In this document: positions 34,469 to 42,245 of the stretch, piece by piece
How positions within the stretch are numbered: position 1 is the first letter of the stretch
Layout: each line of letters begins with the position of its first letter
NCBI RefSeq assembly: GCF_003182135.1
Contig: NZ_QGTL01000008.1
Location: 62,001-126,000, forward strand
Reading direction: 5' to 3'
DNA: 64,000 nt
From: Nocardia neocaledoniensis
GTDB taxonomy: Bacteria > Actinomycetota > Actinomycetes > Mycobacteriales > Mycobacteriaceae
The notes under the pieces: generated by a model
The model's database searches: none
Seen by the model: only the letters and a program-made list of their open reading frames with translations
Told to the model about the DNA's origin: nothing
Position numbers and translations under genes: made by a program

Positions 34469-36535
34469 ATGTCGTTATCGCAAGACCCCTCCGCTGGAAC
34501 CGCCGAGGACGGCGCAACACCGGCGGAACCGGGTCGGGCGGCGCCGGCAGGGAACGCCGCGTCCTTCGGGGTGCTCAGTGTTGTCGCGGGTGCGATGGCC
34601 GCCTTCGTGGCGGCGATCGTGGTCGGGTTGTCGGCGGCGCAAGCTCTGAGTCTGCTGGGTATACCCGATCCGGGGCCGATCACCACCTATGGACTGCCCG
34701 CGTTGCGGGCGGTGGCCGATCTGGCCGCCGCGGTGACGGTCGGCTCGCTGCTGTTCGCCGCGTTCCTCCTGCCGCCGCGCGACAGCGGCCTGCTCGAGGC
34801 AGGCGGGTACCGCGCGGTGCGCAGGGCCGGGCACGCGGCGCTGGTGTGGGCGGTGAGCGCGGCGCTGCTGGTGCCGCTGACGGTCTCGGACACGACGGGT
34901 CAGCCGGTCGGCGACATCTGGCGGCCCGAGGTGCTGTGGCCGGTCATCACGCAGGTCGAGGTGGCGGGCGCTTGGCGAACGACCACCGTGTTCGCGCTGA
35001 TCCTGGTGGTCCTGTGCCGATTGGCACTGCGCTGGAGCTGGACGCCGCTGCTGCTGGCGGGCTCGCTGATCACCATGATGCCGCTGGCGCTGACAGGCCA
35101 CTCGTCCTCCGGCGGGTCGCACGACGTGGCGACCAATTCGCTGATCCTGCACATGGTTTCGGCCGCGGTCTGGGTCGGTGGCCTCATCGCGGTGCTGGCC
35201 CACGCGCTGCGCGGCGGTCCCGGCGTCGACATCGCCGCCCGACGGTTCTCGCTCGCGGCGACCATCTCGTTCGTGGTGATCGGGCTCAGTGGCGTGGTCA
35301 ACGCCTGGGTCCGGGTGCCCGCCTCCGACCTGTTCAGCACCACCTACGGCAAGCTGGTGCTGGCCAAGGCGGCGGCGCTGCTCGTGCTCGGCGTGCTCGG
35401 CTATCTGCAGCGCAGGGCGGCCCTGCCCGCGCTGGCGGCGGACCCGCGCGACCGCTCCGCGCTGATCCGGTTCGCCGGGGTCGAGATGCTGATCTTCGCG
35501 GCCACGATCGGCCTTGCCGTCGGTCTCGGCCGCACCCCGCCGCCCCCGCCCGTCTCGATCCCGACGCCGGTCGAGGTGGAACTCGGGTACACCCTCGCCG
35601 GGCCGCCGTCGGTCGGCAGACTGCTGTTCGACTGGCGGTTCGACCTGATCTTCGGCACCCTCGCGATCGTCCTTGCCGCGCTGTACCTGCTCGGCGTGTG
35701 GCGACTGCGCAAGCGCGGCGACGCGTGGCCGGTCGGCCGGACCATCGCCTGGTGCAGCGGCTGTCTCGTCCTGCTGCTCGCCACGTCGTCGGGGGTCGGT
35801 CGGTACGCGCCCGCCATGTTCAGCGTGCACATGGGCGCGCACATGGCGCTGTCGATGCTGGCGCCGATCCTGCTCGCCCTCGGCGGCGCGGTGACGCTGG
35901 CGCTGCGCGCGCTGCCGCCCGCGGGACGCGAGGGGGTGCCGGGTCCGCGCGAGTGGATCCTGGCCGCGGTGCACAACCCGGTCTCGCGGTTCCTGACCCA
36001 GCCGGTGGTGGCCTCGGTGATCTTCGTCGCCGGGTTCTACGCGCTGTACCTGGGCGGGATCTTCGACGCCGTGGTCGATTCGCACGCCGCCCATCTGATG
36101 ATGAACGCGCACTTCCTGATCAGCGGCTACCTGTTCTACTGGGTCGTGATCGGCATCGATCCGAAACCGCGCGAAGTCGCGCCGCTGACCAAACTCGCGA
36201 TGGTCTTCGGCACCCTGCCTTTCCACGCCTTCTTCGGCATCGCCCTGATGAGCATGAACACCGTGCTCGGCGGCTGGTTCTACCGGACCCTCGACCTGGG
36301 CTGGAACATCGACCTGCTGGCCGACCAGCGCAACGGCGGCAGCTTCGCCTGGGCCAGCGGCGAGGTGCCGCTGGTCGTGGTGATGCTCGCCTTGCTGATC
36401 CAGTGGTCGCGCAGTGACCAGCGCCTGGCCAAGCGCACCGACCGCGCCGCCGATCGCGACAACGACGCCGAGCTCACCGCCTACAACGCGATGTACGCCG
36501 AGCTCGCGCGGCGTGACGGCGAGGTGCGCCGGTGA
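34469..36535 (+). CDS. CopD/CtaG fusion: copper-resistance and cytochrome oxidase assembly membrane protein
   Basis: A 688-residue membrane protein with about 15-17 helices. The N-terminal half (about 1-360) matches the CopD copper-import/DUF family (GHSSSGGSHDVATNSLILHMVSAAVWVGGL). The C-terminal half (about 400-650) matches caa3-type CtaG (VHMGAHMALSMLAPILLALGG, DSHAAHLMMNAHFLISGYLFYWVVIG), with many His residues suited to copper. It probably supplies copper to cytochrome c oxidase. ATG 34469 is preferred over an upstream in-frame start. The next gene overlaps by 4 nt. Confidence 0.88.
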   Translation: MSLSQDPSAGTAEDGATPAEPGRAAPAGNAASFGVLSVVAGAMAAFVAAIVVGLSAAQALSLLGIPDPGPITTYGLPALRAVADLAAAVTVGSLLFAAFLLPPRDSGLLEAGGYRAVRRAGHAALVWAVSAALLVPLTVSDTTGQPVGDIWRPEVLWPVITQVEVAGAWRTTTVFALILVVLCRLALRWSWTPLLLAGSLITMMPLALTGHSSSGGSHDVATNSLILHMVSAAVWVGGLIAVLAHALRGGPGVDIAARRFSLAATISFVVIGLSGVVNAWVRVPASDLFSTTYGKLVLAKAAALLVLGVLGYLQRRAALPALAADPRDRSALIRFAGVEMLIFAATIGLAVGLGRTPPPPPVSIPTPVEVELGYTLAGPPSVGRLLFDWRFDLIFGTLAIVLAALYLLGVWRLRKRGDAWPVGRTIAWCSGCLVLLLATSSGVGRYAPAMFSVHMGAHMALSMLAPILLALGGAVTLALRALPPAGREGVPGPREWILAAVHNPVSRFLTQPVVASVIFVAGFYALYLGGIFDAVVDSHAAHLMMNAHFLISGYLFYWVVIGIDPKPREVAPLTKLAMVFGTLPFHAFFGIALMSMNTVLGGWFYRTLDLGWNIDLLADQRNGGSFAWASGEVPLVVVMLALLIQWSRSDQRLAKRTDRAADRDNDAELTAYNAMYAELARRDGEVRR

Positions 36536-37509
36536 GCCGATGCGGTGAGCCGGAGCCCGAATCCTCACCCGACGGCAGACCACATCGCGTGCTGCGGACC
36601 GAGGTGCGGGCGGCGCGGCGCAGACTGACCGGCCGGGTCCGCAAGACCCCGGTCTTCCACACCAGCGTGGACGGGCCCGACGGACCGGTGCCGGTGACGC
36701 TGAAACTCGAGTTCCTGCAGCACGGCGGCACCTTCAAGGTGCGCGGGGCGCTCAACGCGCTGCTCGCCGCGGGCGACGGCGCCGAGCATGTCGTGGTGGC
36801 CTCGGCGGGCAACGCGGGCATCGCGGTCGCCCTGGCGGCGGCCCAGCTGGACAAGACCTGCACCGTGGTGGTGCCGGAATCGGCGCCGCACACCAAGGTC
36901 GCGGCGATGTGGGCCCACGGCGCCGAGGTCCTGTGGCACGGGACGACCTACGCGCAGGCCCAGGCGCGGGCGGTGACCTTGGCGGACGAACGCGGTGCCG
37001 CGCACCTGCACGCCTACGACATGCCTGACGTCGTGGCCGGCGCCGGGGTGATCGGGCTGGAACTGGAAGAACAGGTGCGTGGCAGGCCGCCGGTGCTGGC
37101 GGCCGTCGGCGGCGGTGGCCTGATCGCCGGGCTCGGCGCCGCGCTCGGCAGGCGCAGGCAGATCGTCGGCATCGAATCCGAACACCTGCCCGCGCTGTCG
37201 GCCGCGCTCGCGGCGGGCAAGCCGGTCGACGTGCGCGAGAGCTCGGGTGTCAGCGAGCCGCAGTGCGAGACCAGGGTCGGTGACATCGCGCTCGACATCG
37301 CCCGCAGACATCGGATGCCGGTGCTCGCGGTCGCCGACGACGCCGTGGCCGCCGCCCGCGAATACCTGTGGCGGGAATTCCGCGTCGTCGTCGAGCTCGA
37401 GGGCGCGGCCGCGCTGGCCGCCGTGCAGAGCGGCGTCTACCGCCCGGACCAGGGCGTCCGGCCCATCGTCGTCCTGTGCGGGGCGAACACCGAACTCCCC
37501 GTTGTCTGA
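36532..37509 (+). CDS. PLP-dependent serine/threonine dehydratase family protein
   Basis: A 325-residue fold-type II PLP enzyme. The Schiff-base Lys is in GGTFKVRGALNALL, substrate loop is ASAGNAGIAVALAA, and phosphate-binding Gly-rich AVGGGGLIAGLGAAL; the end VLCGANTE is typical. It deaminates Ser/Thr or related hydroxy-amino acids; without an ACT domain it is the catabolic short form. The GTG start overlaps the CtaG-like gene (GTGA). The split ssb follows 122 nt downstream. Confidence 0.85.
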   Translation: MSRCGEPEPESSPDGRPHRVLRTEVRAARRRLTGRVRKTPVFHTSVDGPDGPVPVTLKLEFLQHGGTFKVRGALNALLAAGDGAEHVVVASAGNAGIAVALAAAQLDKTCTVVVPESAPHTKVAAMWAHGAEVLWHGTTYAQAQARAVTLADERGAAHLHAYDMPDVVAGAGVIGLELEEQVRGRPPVLAAVGGGGLIAGLGAALGRRRQIVGIESEHLPALSAALAAGKPVDVRESSGVSEPQCETRVGDIALDIARRHRMPVLAVADDAVAAAREYLWREFRVVVELEGAAALAAVQSGVYRPDQGVRPIVVLCGANTELPVV

Positions 37510-37630
37510 CACGGGAGATATCCACAACCCACTGAGTTGTCCCCAGTTGTGTTCGCGGCCGCCCGTTCGTCCCGTGACCCGGCCATCCTTGGATGGTCAG
37601 CACAACGACGAGCGAGCGGGGGCGGGTTCG

Positions 37631-37831
37631 ATGTACGAGGCAAACGCGACGGTGATCGGCACAGTGGTCACCCATCCGGTCCGGCGCGATCTCGCCAACG
37701 GCGAGCAGGTGCTCACCTTCCGGATGGCGAGCAATTCCCGCCGGTTCGACGCGAACGCGGGCGAATGGATCGACAACGGCACACGGTTTCCACCACTGCC
37801 CACTCGCAAGTGCGTAACCCGCTGGGAGTGA
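37631..37831 (+). pseudogene. ssb: ssb paralogue, 5' part, split by the integrated element
   Basis: Codons 1-51 (MYEANATVIGTVVTHPVRRD .. EWIDNGT) encode strands 1-2 of the OB fold of a single-stranded-DNA-binding protein. The frame then runs into element DNA and ends after 15 foreign codons (RFPPLPTRKCVTRWE). Joining codon 51 to base 50265 restores EWIDNGTLYLTVSCWRRL without loss. Position beside ettA matches the second, short SSB of mycobacteria (SsbB, Rv2478c-like). The truncated product would lack most of the DNA-binding fold. The core SSB gene must be elsewhere. Confidence 0.9.
37760..37803. other. attL
   Basis: The left half is ssb sequence up to GACAACGGC, then core AC (37781-37782), then the element arm ACGGTTTCCACCA-CTGCCCAC. 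The octamer CTGCCCAC (37796-37803) begins 13 nt after the core, mirrored in attR. Confidence 0.85.
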
Positions 37832-38487
37832 GCGAGGAGAGGCAGCGAAGGGGTACCCCGGTACCGCGAAGTACGGGAACACCCTTAGCGCTCGACATCC
37901 GCCGGTCGGTCGGTCGTGTCGTTGCTTCGGTTGCACGCGGCCACGGGGATTACTCGGGCCGCCGGGACTGGGTTACTGCACAGAGCCCGGCGCACGCCAC
38001 AGAGCCCCGGACCGGGGATGCCGACGTACGACCATGCCCCAACCACGGGGCAGCACTCCGAGTCCGCCTTTACGCGCGGCTCTGTGTCATCGGAAAGGTT
38101 GCACCGGCCCCTCTGACGGGCGACGGCACCGCTAGTGAAGCGGCCCAACCGTGGGGTTTACGACGGTCGCAGCGCAGCAAGCGGGGAAGATGGCCGAACG
38201 GCCGAATGCGGTAGGCTGCGTGCCTACGGCGTCGGTCTGCTAGTCCCAGATCCTCGCCCAGGGCCTCGGCGGTGTTGGTAGCACCTCCGGGGCCTGACTT
38301 GTACCCGGGACCGTACCACGGCCCGCCGCAGCGCCGGTAGCGGCTGAGGTCAGGCGTTGAGCCTATTCCGGGGACCTCATCGAGCCGAGCTGATTCCGGG
38401 TCGTCCTGTCGACCCTGCGACCCCGAGCGCGAGAGTATGATTCGGTCGAAACTTGGCTGGGCAACCGACAGATCTGGGGTGGCGAGC
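37832..38487. other. Left-end non-coding region
   Basis: About 650 nt with no frame showing codon structure or a ribosome site. Seen: a GGTACCCCGGTACC palindrome near 37850-37870; a hairpin GTAGG-CTGCGTG-CCTAC (38211-38227) within text resembling the 5' part of a tRNA but without a T arm; and GC-rich patches. In the circular element this region lies immediately upstream of the integrase gene, so it may hold the integrase promoter. Confidence 0.4.
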
Positions 38488-38760
38488 ATGGTGTACTTCA
38501 AGTGGTTCGGAACTGTCTTCCTCGCCATCGTGTCTTTAGTTGTCGGCCTCGTGCCATTCATTGACAGTTGGCCCCGCTGGATCTTCGTCGCGATCGGCGT
38601 GTCGGCGGTAGTGGCCGCGTTCTTCATGTTCCCCTGGGGCGGGAAGGCCGACCAGGCCGATAGGAATATTCGTCAGACGCTGACGACAGGCAATAACTCA
38701 CGTTCGATCCAATCTGCCCGTGATGTGCACTTGGAGGGCGGAATGGGGGACCGTCAGTGA
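38488..38760 (+). CDS. Small two-helix membrane protein, first gene of cargo operon
   Basis: A 90-residue protein: helix 1 at about 5-24 (KWFGTVFLAIVSLVVGLVPF), helix 2 at about 31-50 (WIFVAIGVSAVVAAFFMFPW), then a cytoplasmic-type tail ending TGNNSRSIQSARDVHLEGG. That tail peptide recurs at the N-terminus of the next protein (DNSRQIQAARDVYI). GGGGTGG precedes ATG 38488; an in-frame ATG at 38437 would add 17 residues. The stop overlaps the next start by 4 nt (GTGA). Probably a membrane partner or anchor for the next protein. Confidence 0.7.
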   Translation: MVYFKWFGTVFLAIVSLVVGLVPFIDSWPRWIFVAIGVSAVVAAFFMFPWGGKADQADRNIRQTLTTGNNSRSIQSARDVHLEGGMGDRQ

Positions 38761-39794
38761 GGAACTGGTTTCGTCAAGGCCAGAGTGCCGGGGACAATTC
38801 GCGCCAGATACAAGCTGCCCGTGATGTATACATAAGCGAAGGTGTGAGGCCCGACGAGGTTGTCCGAATCTGCACCGACTTGATGCGGACGGAATTCGAG
38901 AAATTCTCAACAGCCGCGCGCGTTGTAGTTGAGGAACGGGCACAGGAATTTCTATACAACTACATGTCCAGGCAAGCGCAGGTTGCGCCCGAATCTGCAA
39001 TCTCCATGGAGCAGCCGCGAATGCAGCGCGCGCTACAGTCTGCGCAGATTGAATACGCCACCAGCGGGGAAGCTGATCTAGGAAGTGTTCTAGTTGACCT
39101 CGTGGTAGATCTCTCTCAACAAGATGGCCAGTCCGTGTATGCAACCAGCATTACCGAAGCTATTTCGATAGCCCCCAAGTTGACGACGGCTCAAATGAAT
39201 GCCCTGGCAATTGTGACTACACTCAGGCTCCGAACCTGGGGCTGGTCAACCCTTCAGGATATGTACGACGGCCTTAGGCGCCTAGTTGTTCCGTTTATCG
39301 GCGAGTTGCCAGATGGCGGGTTGGACTATCGTCACATGCAAGGCGTTGGAGTGTCCTGGATGGGCGCGGGTACGCGTGCCAGCCTCCCTGGACTGCTGTT
39401 GGATATGTACCCTGGAATGTTCACTCTCGGCACCCTCCCCGGCGAGGTTCCATCGGTGGTCCAGTCTATCGAAGGTGCAGTTGTCGATGCCTTGCGTGAC
39501 CCCGATCGAAAACAGCTCAGCGTAATAGCTACCGCGAATCTTTCGCGAGTGTTTGAGCAAAACAACTTTTCGACTGAGGTCGAGGATGTCCTTAAGCAGT
39601 TTCAGCGATCCAACCTCTTCGATGCAGCAAGAGCTGAGCTGGACATTACTAGCCGTATCCCTGAAATCAAGAAATTGATTTCAGTTTGGGACGATACCAA
39701 TCTCAAGGATGTTGAAGTATCCAGCGCGGGTCTGGTAATCGCAGATGCACACCTGCGATCAAAAGTCGAGGACGTTCCAGCCCTCGGTTTCTAA
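38757..39794 (+). CDS. LPO_1073/Vpar_1526-like protein, second gene of cargo operon
   Basis: A 345-residue soluble protein starting at GTG 38757. The N-terminal tag is GDNSRQIQAARDVYISEG. A helical segment (VRICTDLMRTEFEKFSTAARVVVEERAQEFLYNYM) and EYATSGEADLGSVLVDLVVDLSQQ, then TSITEAISIAPKLTTAQMNALAIVTTLRLR and the end SAGLVIADAHLRSK follow, from memory, the order of proteins annotated LPO_1073/Vpar_1526 family, whose function is unknown. Base composition is clearly lower in GC than its flanks, suggesting recent transfer. Location beside attL is where satellites carry defence or other cargo genes. Confidence 0.7.
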   Translation: MRNWFRQGQSAGDNSRQIQAARDVYISEGVRPDEVVRICTDLMRTEFEKFSTAARVVVEERAQEFLYNYMSRQAQVAPESAISMEQPRMQRALQSAQIEYATSGEADLGSVLVDLVVDLSQQDGQSVYATSITEAISIAPKLTTAQMNALAIVTTLRLRTWGWSTLQDMYDGLRRLVVPFIGELPDGGLDYRHMQGVGVSWMGAGTRASLPGLLLDMYPGMFTLGTLPGEVPSVVQSIEGAVVDALRDPDRKQLSVIATANLSRVFEQNNFSTEVEDVLKQFQRSNLFDAARAELDITSRIPEIKKLISVWDDTNLKDVEVSSAGLVIADAHLRSKVEDVPALGF

Positions 39795-40369
39795 AACCGA
39801 ACGACTCTAAAACCCGTACAACTAGGGGCACCCGCATTACGACGCGATCCTGAGCACGGGGGCGAGGGTATACCCCCCTGGGTACCTACACGGCCGATGC
39901 CGGCCGGAGTATCCGCAGGTCAGAGCCCGTTACTCGTCGGTAGATCTGGTGTCTTCACCCGTCGTCGCTGGTCGAATCCAGCGCGACCCACGCAACCTAG
40001 CGACACCCAGCAATCCCAGGTCAACCCACGTACTCGGCACGCACCCAGTGTCCACCCGCACCCCGGCACCCCTGCCGGGGGTGCCCACACCCCTAGCCCT
40101 GCCCTGCCTGCACACCCAGTGCAGGCCCTAGCCCTGTCCCTGCCACTCAGCACGTGCACCCACATCCCACGTACCCCAGTGCTGGCCCTAGTCCGGCAGG
40201 GGCGTACTCAGCGCCGAATCTGGGGGATCGGTGCGGCAGTCCGGTCGGCGAATTTCTCCCGGTCCATCTGCGAATACTTGAATTGCCCGAAACTCATGTT
40301 TGACAAACCTGGGTTGGCAAACCTAGATTCGTTCATGTCAGCAACACCGACCGAAACGGAGACACCGAA
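39795..40369. other. C-rich, hairpin-bearing non-coding region
   Basis: No coding frame is convincing. Between about 39960 and 40200 the plus strand is strongly C-rich and G-poor with repeated CCCAGTG and CCTAGCCCTG units. Hairpins: GGCACCCC-N5-GGGGTGCC (40065-40085) and GCCTGCAC-N5-GTGCAGGC (40106-40126); a GGGTATACCC palindrome lies at 39866-39875. A promoter is at 40300-40329. It could be an untranslated RNA, an origin element or decayed sequence. Confidence 0.45.
40300..40329 (+). promoter_or_regulatory. Promoter with doubled CAAACCT operator
   Basis: TTGACA (-35, 40300-40305), 18-bp spacer, TAGATT (-10, 40324-40329). Two direct 14-bp repeats GACAAACCTGGGTT / GGCAAACCTAGATT (40302-40315, 40316-40329) cover it. 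The same pattern TGACAWACCTGG..AGATT recurs at 46048-46076. It drives the small plus-strand genes from 40370. Confidence 0.6.
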
Positions 40370-40594
40370 ATGATCACCCTCGAAAAGAACAAGTCCGCGC
40401 AGTTCACCGCGACCGAGAACGAAGAATGGTCGCACTCGCGTTACGAGGGCACGAACGAACTCCGCGACGTGTTGAGCGCCGCGACTCATGATGAGTTCTC
40501 GGATTCTCAGTACGCCAGGAATGAGGCGCTGGTTATGCGAGTCGTGAGCAACGATCTCGCCGCTGTCGCGGAGCTGTTCGCCACCATCCGTTGA
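40370..40594 (+). CDS. Small element protein, unknown function
   Basis: A 74-residue acidic protein (ITLEKNKSAQFTATENEEWSHSRYEGTNELRDVLSAATHDEF..) with a helical C-terminus (ARNEALVMRVVSNDLAAVAELFATI). GGAGACACCGAA precedes the ATG, and a promoter lies 41 nt upstream. A terminator-type hairpin with loop TCCGTAG follows. No family recognised; probably an early regulatory or host-takeover protein by position. Confidence 0.65.
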   Translation: MITLEKNKSAQFTATENEEWSHSRYEGTNELRDVLSAATHDEFSDSQYARNEALVMRVVSNDLAAVAELFATIR

Positions 40595-40600
40595 TTGATT

Positions 40601-40623
40601 CCCGGTCGTCCGTAGCGACCGGG
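40601..40623 (+). terminator. Terminator hairpin, UCCGUAG loop (copy 1)
   Basis: CCCGGTCG-TCCGTAG-CGACCGGG: an 8-bp perfect stem with the 7-nt loop shared by four other terminators of the element. It follows the 40370 gene. Confidence 0.65.
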
Positions 40624-40696
40624 GGTCACCCCCACCCCGACCGGCATTGAGCCGGTTCGGCCGAAGGGCTTACGACCTCGGAGAAAGGACCTAGAC

Positions 40697-40840
40697 ATGA
40701 TGGTTCGCACAATCCGCAGCTACGCCGCAGATCGCTTTATCGCGATCATGCCGGGGGAGATCGAGTACTCGGAAGAAACCGGCTACACGATTGACGGCAT
40801 GGACCCGTTCGAATGGGTCGACGCAATGGCCGCAGATTAG
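40697..40840 (+). CDS. 47-residue element protein
   Basis: A short frame (MMVRTIRSYAADRFIAIMPGEIEYSEETGYTIDGMDPFEWVDAMAAD) with a strong GGAGAAAGGA site upstream. Compact, acidic C-terminal half. No family recognised. It ends 6 nt before the mini tRNA-like sequence, so both may be on one transcript. Confidence 0.6.
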   Translation: MMVRTIRSYAADRFIAIMPGEIEYSEETGYTIDGMDPFEWVDAMAAD

Positions 40841-40846
40841 GCAACA

Positions 40847-40888
40847 GCCCGGATGGTCGTAGCGAGGGTTCGACTCCCTCGCCGGGCA
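40847..40888 (+). other. tRNA-Leu-like minihelix (acceptor plus T arm only)
   Basis: GCCCGGATGG, the usual 5' end of actinobacterial tRNA-Leu, is joined after only ten further bases' space to a perfect T arm GAGGG-TTCGACT-CCCTC and 3' acceptor strand GCCGGGC-A. Acceptor pairing is 6 of 7. D arm, anticodon arm and variable arm are absent, so it cannot decode. Either a deletion relic or a tRNA mimic. Confidence 0.5.
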
Positions 40889-40980
40889 CGACCCGATCGA
40901 AAGATCGGACGCGCGTCAGAGCATCCGCTCTGGCCGACTCCGCCGGACCAACAGGTTCCGGCACCGATGAAAGGTACGAA

Positions 40981-41214
40981 ATGATCCGCATGATTCTCGC
41001 CCTGCTCGCTGGCCTGCTGCTCGGCGTTGGTGTCACAGACACCGCGTACGCGGCCCCGGTTGAACCGTCCGTGACCTGCACTGAAGACATGCCTTGCTGG
41101 CGAGCGTGGATGGGTGACGGCCAGGTCGGGCCGATGGCACCGCCTTACATGTTCCTGCCCAGCGGCCCCGAGTGGGATGCGCTGGCACCGCTGTACGGAT
41201 ACATCGAGGGTTGA
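40981..41214 (+). CDS. Small secreted element protein
   Basis: A 77-residue protein with a clear signal peptide (MIRMILALLAGLLLGVGVTDTAYA, cleavage after AYA). The mature part of about 53 residues has two Cys (VTCTEDMPCW) that could form a disulfide, ending GPEWDALAPLYGYIEG. GAAAGG precedes the ATG. The frame extends upstream through the tRNA-like sequence, but the signal peptide fixes the start. No family recognised; actinophages and their satellites often carry such exported cargo. Confidence 0.7.
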   Translation: MIRMILALLAGLLLGVGVTDTAYAAPVEPSVTCTEDMPCWRAWMGDGQVGPMAPPYMFLPSGPEWDALAPLYGYIEG

Positions 41215-41231
41215 TCCTCTGATACGCGAAA

Positions 41232-41262
41232 AACCCCCGCCGATCCGTAGTCGGCGGGGGTT
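41232..41262 (+). terminator. Terminator hairpin, UCCGUAG loop (copy 2)
   Basis: AACCCCCGCCGA-TCCGTAG-TCGGCGGGGGTT followed by CTTT: a 12-bp perfect stem and T-rich tail. It ends the plus-strand gene and faces the convergent minus-strand operon. Confidence 0.85.
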
Positions 41263-41275
41263 CTTTGTGTTCGGA

Positions 41276-41584
41276 TTAGGCGTGCGAGATTCCGCGCCTT
41301 TCTAGGTCGGCGCGGAGCAGTTCGTTATGGTCCATCAACACGGACCGCGCCCCTTTCTTACGCATGTTCTCACGGAGCCGAAACGCTTCGCTGAGTTGGT
41401 CTGAGGCATCAACCAGGGTCGGCCACAAGCCGTCATAGTTCGGCCCGCGTCCGGGCGTCTCGCGCAAGAACGCCTCGATACGCAACAGCTCCATATGGAG
41501 TTCCTGGCAAAGCAATGAGCAGAACGTACGCTTGTTCGACCGCCGTCGCGGACACCCCTCACTGGCGCATCTGCGGTCAGCCAT
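41276..41584 (-). CDS. Small zinc-finger-like element protein
   Basis: A 102-residue protein with a C-x4-C...C-x3-C knuckle near the N-terminus (RCASEGCPRRRSNKRTFCSLLCQ) followed by a helical region (ELLRIEAFLRE, LVDASDQLSEAFRLRENMRKKG). ATG 41584 has GGAGG 7 nt upstream; the longer open frame is unsupported. Last gene of the minus-strand operon. Resembles small phage HNH/zinc-ribbon-type proteins in layout, but no catalytic motif is seen. Confidence 0.65.
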   Translation of the reverse strand: MADRRCASEGCPRRRSNKRTFCSLLCQELHMELLRIEAFLRETPGRGPNYDGLWPTLVDASDQLSEAFRLRENMRKKGARSVLMDHNELLRADLERRGISHA

Positions 41585-41661
41585 TCTTCTGCCTCCGTCG
41601 CTTCCGCTTGTGTGTGGGCCACTGGTCGCCGGTTCGTTTCCGTGCCTCACACGGTGGGATC

Positions 41662-42009
41662 TCACTCGCCATTGATCGACCCCTTCCCGCCGATACCGCG
41701 CAGCATCGCGCGGAGGACACCGGCACCATTCAAAGGAATGTGCTGGCCGTTTCCGCCCTGGATCGTTTCCCGGAGAATGTCGGCGGTAGGCTTCGCCGGT
41801 TCGGTGTGCCGACGGTTGATCTCGTCAATGCGCGCCCGGAGCTGGGCGACTTCGTCGTCTGAGTCGTCAACCGGGGCCGGAGCCATAGCGGCCCGCAGCA
41901 TTCCGGCCGCAGATCCCTTGACGGCGTGTTCCTGGTCCTGGCGCTTGATTGCGTCACGGAGCATTCCGGCGGCGTTTCCTGTCTGCCGGTGCATTGGCCT
42001 ACGGCTCAT
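41662..42009 (-). CDS. Element protein with four AAGMLR repeats
   Basis: A 115-residue protein containing four spaced copies of one motif: NAAGMLRDAI (12-21), SAAGMLRAAM (33-42), TADILRETI (75-83), NGAGVLRAML (94-103), separated by polar linkers and one helix (VAQLRARIDEINRRH). Regular spacing suggests repeated short amphipathic helices that bind a partner in several copies. GGAAG precedes ATG 42009. No known family. Confidence 0.65.
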   Translation of the reverse strand: MSRRPMHRQTGNAAGMLRDAIKRQDQEHAVKGSAAGMLRAAMAPAPVDDSDDEVAQLRARIDEINRRHTEPAKPTADILRETIQGGNGQHIPLNGAGVLRAMLRGIGGKGSINGE

Positions 42010-42014
42010 GTTCA

Positions 42015-42221
42015 CTACTTCCAATCGTTGGACTCGCCGCGAATTTCGGCGAGAGTCTTCAAGGTCACGGATGCGGGCGGCGCTGGCCGCTGGTATCGCT
42101 GCATCCACTTTTCCCGGCGCACCGGTTCATCTGGCAGTTTCTTGGATTCGAGCCACGCTCGATAAGCGATCTCCCGATCTTCGGGCGACTTCGCTTTCCA
42201 TCCGATTTCATACCAATTCAC
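42015..42221 (-). CDS. Small element protein (68 residues)
   Basis: The GTG start at 42221 has GGGAGG just upstream. The sequence (NWYEIGWKAKSPEDREIAYRAWLESKKLPDEPVRREKWMQRYQRP..) is basic, Trp-rich and helical. It lies 5 nt upstream of the repeat-protein gene, so the two are co-transcribed. Function unknown. Confidence 0.65.
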   Translation of the reverse strand: MNWYEIGWKAKSPEDREIAYRAWLESKKLPDEPVRREKWMQRYQRPAPPASVTLKTLAEIRGESNDWK

Positions 42222-42245
42222 ATTTGCCCTCCCGGATACAGGAAA

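Noticed and set aside
37832..38436. Several 60-90 codon frames near attL
   Set aside because: No ribosome site, atypical composition and no internal conservation pattern; kept as non-coding.
39980..39997. Possible tRNA at about 39.93-40.0 kb (GCTGG-TCGAAT-CCAGC looks like a T arm)
   Set aside because: The loop is one base short, and no anticodon stem or acceptor pairing can be built around it.
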